The notes beneath the pieces are model-generated. The model was given only the letters and a program-made list of their open reading frames with translations, ran no database searches and had not been told where the DNA came from. From positions 2,300,001 through 2,364,000 of the forward strand of contig NZ_CP019427.1 of NCBI RefSeq assembly GCF_009834545.1: 64,000 nt of DNA. The letters run 5' to 3'. The DNA comes from Pseudomonas sp. S04 (GTDB lineage Bacteria > Pseudomonadota > Gammaproteobacteria > Pseudomonadales > Pseudomonadaceae). Made by a program: the position numbers and the translations under genes. Below, piece by piece: positions 1 through 7,275 of this stretch. Numbering within the stretch: position 1 is the stretch's first letter; each line of letters begins with the position of its first letter.

Positions 1-1374
1 ACCGCTGCGTAACGAGCCCGCGAACAGCCAGTTCGAGCGCCCAAGAGCCCACGGCCGGATTTGATTCTCGCACCAGTTATTATCGATGGGCACAGCACCG
101 TCATCGAGATAGCGCGTCAGCGCTATCCAGCGTTTGAGGCTGTAATCCAGGGCCTTGGCGATGGCCGAACCCTCAGGTACAAGCTGTCTTTGGGCGGTCA
201 TCCAGGTATGAAGTGCGTCGGCGATTGGCGCTGCTTTTTCCTGCCGTATTCGCTGTCGATCACCCGGTTCCAGCTCGCGGACTTCTCGTTCAACTTCGTA
301 CAAGGCCGCGATGTAGTGCAGCGCTTTTTCGGCGATCTGGCTCTTGTTGGTCGCATGCAAGTCGAAGAACTTTCGGCGGGCATGGGCCATGCAGCCGATC
401 TCCGTAACGCCCAGTTCAAAGCCTGCCTTGTAGCCGGCAAAGTCATCGCAGACCAGCTTGCCGTTCCAACTGCCCAGGAAGGCTCGGGCATGTTCGCCAG
501 CGCGGCTTGGGCTGAAGTCGTAAACGACCGCCGCCAGGTCGGAGAACTGACTGGTGGCATAGGCCCAGACATAAGCGCGATGAGTTTTTTTAGCGCCAGG
601 CGTCAGCATTTGTACCGGCGTCTCGTCGGCGTGAACGATGCCGTGCGTCAGCACGGCTTCGCGCAGCGCATCGACTAGTGGTTGGAGTTGCACGCCGCAG
701 TTGCCCACCCACTGCGCCAAGGTCGAACGGGCGATGGGCAGCCCGGCGCGACCGAAGATTTTTTCCTGACGATACAGCGGCAAATGATCAGCGAACTTGG
801 CCACCATGACATGGGCCAGCAGGCCTGCGGTCGGTATGCCTTTGTCGATGACGTGCGCCGGTACCGGCGCCTGGATTAGCGTTTCGCACTGCTCGCAGGC
901 CCATTTCCCACGGATGTGACGCTCGACGGTGAACACGCCGGGCGTGTAGTCGAGTTTTTCACTGGCATCTTCGCCGATGCGCTTGAGAGCACAGCCGCAC
1001 TGGCAATGGCTGTTGTCCGGCTCGTGATGGATCAGCGTGCGAGGAAATTGCGGCGGCAGCGCTGCGCGCTTAGGTTGCTGGCGCACTTTGGCTTCGACGG
1101 GTGTCGGTTGCAGCGCCTCAAGCTCGGCTTCGATAGCGGCAATATCAGTATCGATCAAATCGTCGAGCAAGCTGGCCTGATCTGGACTTAGTTGCTCGCT
1201 GCGTTTGGCAAACTTGAAGCGCTTGAGCAGCGCGATCTCGTGGGCCAGCTTCTCGTTGACCGACTTTTGATGATTGATCTGCTTGTCCATCGTCTCGACG
1301 CGCTGGATCAACTGCGCCGCCAAAGCACGCAGTTCTTCAGGGTTTAATTGATCGAGATTCGGATGCGAAGTCAT
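1..1374 (-). CDS. tnpC: IS66 transposase TnpC (DDE), C-terminus outside window
   Basis: This is the main IS66 transposase. The frame opens at the ATG at 1374 and runs without a stop for 458 codons to the window edge. The N-terminus has a leucine-rich coiled segment. A zinc-binding stretch with paired CxC and CxxC cysteines follows at about residues 140-180. The DDE core reads HADET near residue 250, CDDFAGYKAGF near 309, and IDNNWCENQIRP near 436, followed by the RSNWLFAGS motif. IS66 transposases are usually about 510 residues, so about 50 are missing beyond the edge. No frameshift was found, so it may be active. Confidence 0.93.
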   Translation of the reverse strand, partial: MTSHPNLDQLNPEELRALAAQLIQRVETMDKQINHQKSVNEKLAHEIALLKRFKFAKRSEQLSPDQASLLDDLIDTDIAAIEAELEALQPTPVEAKVRQQPKRAALPPQFPRTLIHHEPDNSHCQCGCALKRIGEDASEKLDYTPGVFTVERHIRGKWACEQCETLIQAPVPAHVIDKGIPTAGLLAHVMVAKFADHLPLYRQEKIFGRAGLPIARSTLAQWVGNCGVQLQPLVDALREAVLTHGIVHADETPVQMLTPGAKKTHRAYVWAYATSQFSDLAAVVYDFSPSRAGEHARAFLGSWNGKLVCDDFAGYKAGFELGVTEIGCMAHARRKFFDLHATNKSQIAEKALHYIAALYEVEREVRELEPGDRQRIRQEKAAPIADALHTWMTAQRQLVPEGSAIAKALDYSLKRWIALTRYLDDGAVPIDNNWCENQIRPWALGRSNWLFAGSLRSG

Positions 1375-1457
1375 GCCGCCGATTTTGCCAGAGAGGGCTA
1401 TGGGCGGCGATAGACTGATGCGCCAATTGCGCTGGCAAGCAGGCCATGGCAGGCGAG

Positions 1458-1793
1458 TTAGAGCACCGTGATGGCTCCTCCGGAACCGACGCGTTGCCAA
1501 GGTAAGCCGAGCACCAAGGCTTGAAGTTGCTCTGCATCCAGCTCGACTTCAGAACCGTGCCGCACGCCAGGCCAAAAGAAACGTCCTTGATTTAAGCGCC
1601 GGGCAGCAAGCCAAATCCCCAAGCCATCATGCACCAGCACTTTCATGCGATTGGCACGACGGTTGGCAAACAGATAAGCACAGTGCGGCTTCGCCGCACC
1701 GAACACCGCCACGACCCGCGCCAGCGCAGTTTCAGTGCCGGCGCGCATGTCCATGGGCTCGGTGGCGAGCCAGATGGAGTCGATGCGGATCAT
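1458..1793 (-). CDS. tnpB: IS66 accessory protein TnpB
   Basis: A 111-residue protein of the IS66 Orf2 family, required together with TnpA and TnpC for transposition of most IS66 elements; its biochemical role is not settled. The start MIRIDSIWLATEP and the segment YLFANRRANRMKVL...GIWLAARRLNQGRFFWP are characteristic. I chose the ATG at 1793 because it overlaps the tnpA stop as ATGA and gives the usual family length. A longer upstream frame in the same register is only the antisense-free extension over tnpA. Confidence 0.93.
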   Translation of the reverse strand: MIRIDSIWLATEPMDMRAGTETALARVVAVFGAAKPHCAYLFANRRANRMKVLVHDGLGIWLAARRLNQGRFFWPGVRHGSEVELDAEQLQALVLGLPWQRVGSGGAITVL

Positions 1794-2122
1794 CGCAGCA
1801 GGTCTCGCAGGAAAGCAGAGCACGCCGCTGCATTTTCTGCCGGCCAACTCACCACGACTACGCCTTTTGAATGCGGCACTTCGATTCGGATCGTGGCAGG
1901 AAGGGCCTGATGCATCGGCAACGGCGGCGATGTCTTGACCGGGATGAAGGCGGTTTGAAGTGTCAGGCTTTTCTGCGCATGCACGCGTATCCATTTATGG
2001 ACGAGGTTGGCGTTGAGGTTGTGGGTCAACGCGACATTGGCAATCGAGGTGTCAGGCTGCGCGCATTCGGCGATGACCTGGGCCTTGAAGGACTTTGAAT
2101 AGGAACGGCGTTCTTGTGGCAT
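1790..2122 (-). CDS. tnpA: IS66 accessory protein TnpA
   Basis: Small IS66 Orf1 protein with an N-terminal helix-turn-helix of the transposase_8 type, MPQERRSYSKSFKAQVIAEC, followed by ALTHNLNANLVHKWIRVHAQ. From the ATG at 2122 it is 110 residues. An in-frame GTG at 2158 would add 12 residues but lies inside the terminal inverted repeat, so the ATG is preferred. It overlaps tnpB by four bases, which suggests translational coupling. Confidence 0.88.
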   Translation of the reverse strand: MPQERRSYSKSFKAQVIAECAQPDTSIANVALTHNLNANLVHKWIRVHAQKSLTLQTAFIPVKTSPPLPMHQALPATIRIEVPHSKGVVVVSWPAENAAACSAFLRDLLR

Positions 2123-2147
2123 AGGCGTCCGCTTAAAAAGGCTAAAA

Positions 2148-2179
2148 ATGGTGTCCACTTAAATTTAGGTGGACACCAT
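2148..2179. repeat. 11-bp perfect inverted repeat at the IS66 edge
   Basis: ATGGTGTCCAC (2148-2158) and GTGGACACCAT (2169-2179) are exact reverse complements around an AT-rich 10-base spacer. The repeat is directly upstream of tnpA. It could be the IS end, the tnpA operator, or both. A second imperfect hairpin (GACACCATCGC with GCGACGGTGTC) overlaps its right arm and continues to about 2200. Confidence 0.7.
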
Positions 2180-2224
2180 CGCCTCAAGCGACGGTGTCAG
2201 GAAGGTGTGTTGCCCGGACGGTTA

Positions 2225-2599
2225 CGGATCTATTCACTGCTTGGCAAAACTGTCGCCGATCCGCTGGCAACCACAGCCGGCAATTTTCTGCGCTCGATTC
2301 CCCCGGTCTTGATTGCAAGTTTGCCGTTTCTCTCAGCGCTGCGTTGGGATCTGCTGGGGATATTTTATGCGGTTCTTTCCGGCGCGCTGGCGTCGGGCGT
2401 TGGCTACGCGGTCTGGTACGTCGCGGTGCGTTATCTTGCAGCGTTTCAAGCCGCGACGGTGCAGTTGAGCGTGCCCATCCTGGCTTCGCTGGCTGGTATC
2501 GTTTTTCTGGGGGAAAGCCTTAGCGTAAGGATGGTGTTGGCATCCGTCGCTGTGCTGGGGGGTGTTGCGTTGGTGTTGGGCGGCAAACAGCACGGCTAG
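2225..2599 (+). pseudogene. EamA/DMT-family permease, 5' part lost at IS66
   Basis: The frame encodes the C-terminal four or so membrane segments of a drug/metabolite-type exporter. Recognisable stretches are IYSLLGK, TAGNFLRS, GIFYAVLSGALASGVGYAVWY and PILASLAGIVFLGES, ending at the TAG at 2599. Whole EamA proteins have ten segments and about 290-300 residues; only about 120 remain. The homologous part starts about 45 bases after the IS inverted repeat. The N-terminal half is either on the other side of the IS outside the window or was deleted. It is not expected to function. Confidence 0.75.
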
Positions 2600-2627
2600 T
2601 TGTCACCGGATGACGATGCCAGGAAAA

Positions 2628-4055
2628 TCACTGCTGCTTTTCACCTGATGAGTATCCTAGTTCCTCTAAAGAGTCCTGGCCGATTATGATATCGGTGAGC
2701 TTCTCCCCCAGCAGATTCCAAGCTTCTTTTTTCTCTTCGGCATAATCATGGTGTAAGTAGTGACGGCGGACCCGGGAGCCTGCCAGCACGTGGTTCTGAC
2801 AGCGGTCTATCACGTCAAGGCTTATGCCACAGGCTTGCATCATGGTCGCACCCGTTCGTCTCAAGTCATGGGGTGTCCATTCTCCATTGGCACCACCGGA
2901 CAGCACCAGGGTGTCATCATGTCGGCGACGTGAAAGCGGCTTGCGATTTTTGAAGCGTGATTGGCGGTCTCCCACCTGTTTGCTGACGACCTTGAGATCG
3001 ACATGACCATCATGATGCTTTGCGGGAAAGCACCATTGAGAGTTTCCTGTCAGCAGCCGAAGCTTGCTGAAATAGTGGATCGCAAACGCAGACAGGAACA
3101 CGTGGTGGTCTTGTTTTCTCCCCCGGCTACCTTTGACGTTCGCCACAGGAATAAACCAGACACCAGTTTTCAAATCAATGTTTTTCCATTCGGCCTGAAG
3201 CAGTTCACCGATCCGGCATAACGTTCCCAAGCAGATCCAAAGCGCAAGTTGGGTCTCCGGCTTGAGTGGGCGAATCCCATCATACTTTTCGCCGGCAGGT
3301 AGTGCTGCATAGTCCGCAGTCATTTTTTGAAAGCGTTGGTTTAATTCTTGAAGTTCGATAGAGGAGAGGATCCGAGTTCGCTCCTCCTGATAGTCACTGG
3401 GTACAAGCTTGTTGATTTCGACCAAGTCTGCTGGGTTTCCATCAATCAGCAATGTTCGCCATGGCTGGCGTTTCTGCGCCCATCCAAACATCTGAACGAT
3501 ATCCGAAAAAAGACTGATGGCCTGACGAGTGGCGCCGCGAGCCATTACAGATCGCACCAGGCTCCGCAGGTCATGCTCATCAATTGAGCTGATGACTTTT
3601 GAGCCTAGGGCGGGGTAAAGATCTTTCGCGAATTTTCTCCGTAGCTCGGCATTACCATCCTTGCGCGCCACACCATCGCGAAGCCATTCTCCCGCGAGGT
3701 CTAGCAGCGTTAACTCCTTGGATTTTCGCTGGGCGGCTTCTGCGAGTTGCGCAGCCAGCTCCGCTTTCAGTCTGACCTTCTCTGCGCGTTTGTTCTCGTT
3801 TGGATTAATCCCTTTGGCTACAAGGTCTCGCGCTTCGTTGCGCTCCTTGCGGATCTCGGTCAACGACTTATTTGGCCAGGTACCGCACGAGAAACGGGTG
3901 TAAATCCCTTCCCAGCGAAACTGGAAGTAAAAGGGGATGGCGATACCTTTTTTGCGGAGTGAGACTCTGCCCGCGAGGCTGCCTTCGTCGCGTATCATGA
4001 TTCCGACATCCTGCTCGGTCAGTGCTTCCAATTCCTTGGCAGTGAGCTTTACCAT
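2628..4055 (-). CDS. Tyrosine recombinase (tRNA-targeting island integrase)
   Basis: A 475-residue site-specific recombinase of the P4-like/DUF4102 type. An N-terminal arm-binding domain (AGRVSLRKKGIAIPFYFQFRWEG) is followed by a core-binding domain and a C-terminal catalytic domain. Catalytic residues visible are Arg near 281 (TLCRIGELL), the HDLRRT box near 397-402, and a likely Tyr near 438 (HHDYAEEKKE). I prefer the ATG at 4055, which has AGAGG six bases upstream, over an upstream TTG. It reads away from the tRNA-Pro fragment at 4228-4272, the normal position for the integrase of a tRNA-inserted element. It appears intact. Confidence 0.9.
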   Translation of the reverse strand: MVKLTAKELEALTEQDVGIMIRDEGSLAGRVSLRKKGIAIPFYFQFRWEGIYTRFSCGTWPNKSLTEIRKERNEARDLVAKGINPNENKRAEKVRLKAELAAQLAEAAQRKSKELTLLDLAGEWLRDGVARKDGNAELRRKFAKDLYPALGSKVISSIDEHDLRSLVRSVMARGATRQAISLFSDIVQMFGWAQKRQPWRTLLIDGNPADLVEINKLVPSDYQEERTRILSSIELQELNQRFQKMTADYAALPAGEKYDGIRPLKPETQLALWICLGTLCRIGELLQAEWKNIDLKTGVWFIPVANVKGSRGRKQDHHVFLSAFAIHYFSKLRLLTGNSQWCFPAKHHDGHVDLKVVSKQVGDRQSRFKNRKPLSRRRHDDTLVLSGGANGEWTPHDLRRTGATMMQACGISLDVIDRCQNHVLAGSRVRRHYLHHDYAEEKKEAWNLLGEKLTDIIIGQDSLEELGYSSGEKQQ

Positions 4056-4073
4056 AATCAACCTCTTTATGAG

Positions 4074-4096
4074 TTTACTCCCACATTTACTCCCAC
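4074..4096. repeat. Direct repeat upstream of the integrase
   Basis: TTTACTCCCAC occurs twice (4074-4084 and 4086-4096), separated by one base. The pair lies about 20 bases upstream of the integrase start, between the gene and the attachment fragment. Closely spaced direct repeats in this position are typical arm-type integrase or excisionase sites, which is an inference here. Confidence 0.6.
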
Positions 4097-4227
4097 CGAT
4101 TCGTCAGCTAAAGGTAGATCAGGATAGAGGTCGTTGGAAGAATAAAGCGCTGAAAGGCCTTTTATTGCTGGGATTTAGGATTCTGTAGGAGAATGACGAG
4201 AGCCAAGGATGTCTAATGCTTAACTGA

Positions 4228-4272
4228 ATGGGGTGCTAGGGGTCGAGTGTTCGAATCACTCCGTCCCGACCA
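4228..4272 (+). other. Attachment site: 3' fragment of tRNA-Pro(GGG)
   Basis: The fragment contains ATGGGGT (anticodon loop with GGG), the T-arm GAGTG-TTCGAAT-CACTC, the acceptor strand and the encoded CCA. This agrees with the 3' part of pseudomonad tRNA-Pro(GGG) as I recall it, with one change in the anticodon stem. Upstream sequence does not form the D-arm or the 5' acceptor strand, so it is not a complete tRNA. Because only the 3' end is present, the element should lie to its left and the intact tRNA at the far end outside the window. Confidence 0.75.
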
Positions 4273-4282
4273 TATAATTCAA

Positions 4283-4316
4283 GGGGTTGCGAGACTTTAT
4301 CTCGCGACCCCTTTTT
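4283..4316 (+). terminator. Rho-independent terminator after the tRNA-Pro fragment
   Basis: A 12-bp stem (GGGGTTGCGAGA with TCTCGCGACCCC, one G-T pair) has a five-base loop and is followed by TTTTT. It lies 10 bases past the CCA, as expected for the native terminator of the tRNA-Pro transcript carried along with the 3' fragment. Confidence 0.85.
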
Positions 4317-4410
4317 ATTTTACGGCGTTTTTACCCCTACAAAACGACTGGCTCTCAGTGGAATCCTCACTGCGTTCGCGTGAATTGATGCCTTATCTGG
4401 CAGTCGTCTC

Positions 4411-4557
4411 ATGAGCAGGGCTGGAGAAAATTTACGCTATTTAGCCGTACCGGCGATGGATATGCATGCATGGATGATCGCCCAGCGTCATCTGGCGCCG
4501 ACGCAGCGGGCGAGTGAAATCGATCAGTTACTGCCGGATCAGTGGCAACCGGTTTAG
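4411..4557 (+). pseudogene. Possible transposase C-terminal remnant
   Basis: A 48-codon frame ends in APTQRASEIDQLLPDQWQPV. This resembles the C-terminal tail of IS66-type transposases (a pattern such as LPTQxAS-I-ELLPHxW) as I remember it. Nothing upstream extends the match. It differs in register and position from the IS66 copy at 1-2179, so it would be a separate decayed insertion just outside the attachment site. The assignment is tentative. Confidence 0.35.
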
Positions 4558-4947
4558 TTACGCAAGGCATGATGGCCGGATGCATACGTAATAACGCCAG
4601 AACAGTAATGCATAGACGATGTCACCCGATGCCACTACTGGCAATGGCCAGGGTATGCTGCCCGCCAGCCAGTGACCGTAAACCACCACAACAAACAGTA
4701 CTTTCAGGATTATCCCGAGCAGGATATAGGGACGATACTGCAGCGGATCGCGAGCGATCATCCAATAGGCCCAGCCGAATATGATAACCAGGCACGTGGT
4801 GAGTTGAATGAAGAGGGTTGAGGTAGGGGTAATTTGCAGCCCCAACAGTGCAGCTACGGGTTGTAGGGCTACGAGTAATGGAAGACCTGCGAATACGTTG
4901 AAGCAGGCGGCAGAAATAAACAGCTTGCGTGTATAACTGTCGGTCAT
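4558..4947 (-). CDS. Small four-helix integral membrane protein, unknown function
   Basis: A 129-residue protein with four predicted membrane segments: LFISAACFNVFAGLPLLVAL, LFIQLTTCLVIIFGWAYWMI, YILLGIILKVLFVVVVYGHW, and the segment around PVVASGDIVYALLFWRYYV. The ATG at 4947 is preceded by AGGAAC. It is the last gene of the leftward catabolic operon, 64 bases after the SDR gene. I do not recognise a named family. Its place suggests a membrane accessory to the pathway, but nothing in the sequence proves this. Confidence 0.75.
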   Translation of the reverse strand: MTDSYTRKLFISAACFNVFAGLPLLVALQPVAALLGLQITPTSTLFIQLTTCLVIIFGWAYWMIARDPLQYRPYILLGIILKVLFVVVVYGHWLAGSIPWPLPVVASGDIVYALLFWRYYVCIRPSCLA

Positions 4948-5011
4948 GGAATTGTTCCTGAGAGGTGGTGACGCTTCGCGTCGCGCTGAGACATCTTGTA
5001 ACTTCCGGGTC

Positions 5012-5806
5012 TCAGCCAAGCAGCTTGAGTAATGCCGGATAGCTATTGGGGAACAGCCTGCTTATCCAGAACAAGGTGCTCGACTTGTTCCCTGTGATAA
5101 TGCGTTTGGTTCCTTTGCGCAGCCCCTTGATGATGTCGCCGGCACAATCTGCCGCTGGCGTCAGTAGCATCTTGTCGGCAAGCGCTTTGAACCTTTCTTC
5201 TGTACTACCGGCGGCTTTACAGCGTCGTCCGGCCTTTTCAATATTGGTTTTGATTCCGCCAGGGTGCACACACACGGCGCGCACGCCGCTGCCCTCAAGT
5301 TCCGACCATAGTGCTTCGGTCAGACCCCGTACGGCGAACTTCGACATGTTGTAAGCGCTTTGCATCGGGAAACCTACCAGGCCAAATACGCTGGAAATGT
5401 TGACGATGCAGCCTTCCCGCTGGGCCTGCATCATCGGCAGGAACGCTTTGGTGCCGTACAGCACGCCCCACAGGTTGATACCGAGTTGCCACTCGTACTC
5501 ATCGATGGAGGTGTTGGCAACTGTCCCGATGACTGCGGCACCTGCGTTATTGATGACGAAGTGCGCCGTGCCAAAATCTCGCTTTACCTCGTCGGCATGA
5601 GCCTGGAAGGCGTCCCAGGACGATACGTCCAAGAGGTAACCTTTGGCTTTACTGGCGTCAGGCAATAGCTTCATGGTTTTGTCGAGACCAACCTGGTTGA
5701 TGTCCGACAGGGCGACGTGCGCGCCAGCTTCCGCCATCTGGATAGCCAACTCCCGACCAATGCCTGATCCTGCGCCGGTGATGACGACTACTTTGTTTTG
5801 GAACAT
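5012..5806 (-). CDS. Short-chain dehydrogenase/reductase
   Basis: A 264-residue classical SDR that should oxidise or reduce a hydroxyl/keto group with NAD(P). Visible features are the TGAGSGIG cofactor motif (about 10-17), NNAG (about 91-94), the catalytic Ser in NISSVFG, and the YNMSK Tyr-Lys pair near 156-160, then HPGGIKTN. The ATG at 5806 has AAGGA seven bases upstream; an upstream in-frame start lacks this. It is the sixth gene of the leftward operon, 59 bases after the thiolase. A 3-hydroxyacyl-CoA or alcohol dehydrogenase step is plausible because no other such enzyme is present. Confidence 0.9.
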   Translation of the reverse strand: MFQNKVVVITGAGSGIGRELAIQMAEAGAHVALSDINQVGLDKTMKLLPDASKAKGYLLDVSSWDAFQAHADEVKRDFGTAHFVINNAGAAVIGTVANTSIDEYEWQLGINLWGVLYGTKAFLPMMQAQREGCIVNISSVFGLVGFPMQSAYNMSKFAVRGLTEALWSELEGSGVRAVCVHPGGIKTNIEKAGRRCKAAGSTEERFKALADKMLLTPAADCAGDIIKGLRKGTKRIITGNKSSTLFWISRLFPNSYPALLKLLG

Positions 5807-5865
5807 GTTTTTTATCCTTCTTGTTTTGATTGGTTTGGCCACTACAAGTTTTTGGCTGACAACAA

Positions 5866-7104
5866 TTATTTGCTGAGAATGTGGATCGCGACGGCTGCCT
5901 CCTCAATACCCTGCAAACCGCCGCCGTTCTCCTGGATTGCATGGCGTGCGCCATGTACCTGGCGTGTGCCAGCCTCCCCGCGCAGTTGCGTCACCAGTTC
6001 GTAGAGCTGGCCGATCCCGGTAGCGCCGAGTGGATGGCCTTTCGATTCCAGGCCACCTGAGGTATTGACCGGGATGCGCCCGCCCAGCGTGAATTCGCCA
6101 CGTTCAGCCGCAGGTCCGCCCTGACCGAACGGGACCAGGCCCAGGTTTTCGACCTGAATGATTTCGCCCATCGCCGAGGCGTCATGGACTTCGGCGACAT
6201 GCATGTCTTGCGGCCCCAGGCCCGCCTGTTCATAGGCCTGGTTAGCTGCCAGGTGACCGACGTTCAGTTCAGGCTGATCGAGCCGTCGATGGCTAAAGCT
6301 ACGGATCACACTGGCCGCTACCTTGATGCAGCGGCTCTTGTCGGCACCGATGCGTGTGAGTCCTTCCTCGGTGCACAGGATGGCTGCTGCTGCGCCGTCC
6401 GACAGCGGCGCGCACATTGGCAGGGTGAGCGGGTAGGTGATCGGAGGGGCGGCAAGGATTTCGTCGATACCGAAGGCTTTGCGAAATTGCGAGTAGGGGT
6501 TATGGACCGAGTGAGTGTGGTTTTTTGCCGACACCGCTGCGATCTGCCGCTGCGTGGTGCCGTAGGTTTTCATATGCTGGCGGCACAATGCGGCATAGAT
6601 GGCCATGAACTTACTGTAAGGCTTGTCCGATTCCGACCCGGCGGGCGGCACTACACCTTCGCCCATTTTTACCAGCGTCTGATAATTCTCTTCGGCGCGA
6701 GACACGTCCCAACCAGCCTCGAACAGCGAGAGGGCCTTCAGTTTATCCGGGATGTTCATCTTTTCCGCACCCAACGCCAGCGCGATACTGGCTGTACCGG
6801 CCTTGAGGCTTTGCACGGCCAAATTGAAGGCTGAGCTACCCGAAGCGCAGGCGTTCTCGATGTTATAGATAGGAATGCCTTCAATACCGATCTTGCTGAA
6901 CACGACCTGACCTGGGATCGAGAGCTGACCTTGCAATGGGCCATTGGTCATGCCGGCATAAAACGCGATATCGAGATCGGCGGCAGTGCAGTGGGCGTCC
7001 TTCAATGCGCCCTGGAAAGCCTCACGTGCCAAGTCGTCGAGACTGCGTTCGATGTGGCGACCGAAGACGGTCATGGCGATGCCGGCGATATAGATATTGC
7101 TCAT
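5866..7104 (-). CDS. SCP-x-type thiolase (acyl-CoA acetyltransferase-like)
   Basis: A 412-residue member of the thiolase superfamily, SCP2/lipid-transfer branch, which cleaves 3-ketoacyl-CoA side chains, often of sterols and terpenoids. The nucleophilic Cys lies in ENACASGSSAF (about residue 87), with further active-site histidines in AEVHDASAMGE and KGHPLGATG. The ATG at 7104 has AAGGAA six bases upstream. Many members work with a DUF35 zinc-finger partner; none is visible here. It sits between the acyl-CoA synthetase and the SDR in the operon. A paralogue lies at 16382-17545. Confidence 0.88.
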   Translation of the reverse strand: MSNIYIAGIAMTVFGRHIERSLDDLAREAFQGALKDAHCTAADLDIAFYAGMTNGPLQGQLSIPGQVVFSKIGIEGIPIYNIENACASGSSAFNLAVQSLKAGTASIALALGAEKMNIPDKLKALSLFEAGWDVSRAEENYQTLVKMGEGVVPPAGSESDKPYSKFMAIYAALCRQHMKTYGTTQRQIAAVSAKNHTHSVHNPYSQFRKAFGIDEILAAPPITYPLTLPMCAPLSDGAAAAILCTEEGLTRIGADKSRCIKVAASVIRSFSHRRLDQPELNVGHLAANQAYEQAGLGPQDMHVAEVHDASAMGEIIQVENLGLVPFGQGGPAAERGEFTLGGRIPVNTSGGLESKGHPLGATGIGQLYELVTQLRGEAGTRQVHGARHAIQENGGGLQGIEEAAVAIHILSK

Positions 7105-7275
7105 TGAAAATTCCTTATATTCAGTGGGTCAGTGTCCAGTTCGCACCCCACGGCGTGGTTGACGTTGGGTGCGCCTGGGCAGCGGCTTACTGAAGTTGCT
7201 GGTCGTTACCAGGTTCAGGTAGGCGTATCTCGGCCACGTGCAGACCGAGGTTGAGATCGACCTCGATTTTTCCCG
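7105..7275 (-). other. Operon gap with a coding-like out-of-frame stretch
   Basis: This is the only long gap (171 bases) in the leftward operon. Starting inside the end of the upstream synthetase gene and in a different frame, it reads SEDLTGKIEVDLNLGLHVAEI then RLPEPGNDQQLQ and a stop at about 7188. There is no ATG in that frame; only a TTG near 7300 is available. It may be the remnant of a lost gene or a short non-canonical ORF. Confidence 0.3.

Larger units (their letters stand above)
1..2179 (-). mobile_element. IS66-family insertion sequence, left end outside window
   Basis: Three genes in the canonical IS66 order (tnpA, tnpB, tnpC) read leftward with the typical ATGA overlap between tnpA and tnpB. 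The tnpC frame is open to base 1, so the distal end and the target duplication cannot be seen. The right boundary is placed near the 11-bp inverted repeat at 2148-2179, because permease-like coding resumes shortly after it. That boundary is an inference. Confidence 0.88.

Noticed and set aside
61..678. A 205-codon + strand frame inside the IS66 region
   Set aside because: It is antisense to tnpC, whose leftward frame is continuous and carries the DDE motifs.
4228..4272. A complete tRNA-Pro gene
   Set aside because: The 5' acceptor strand, D-arm and 5' anticodon stem are absent; only the 3' part is present.
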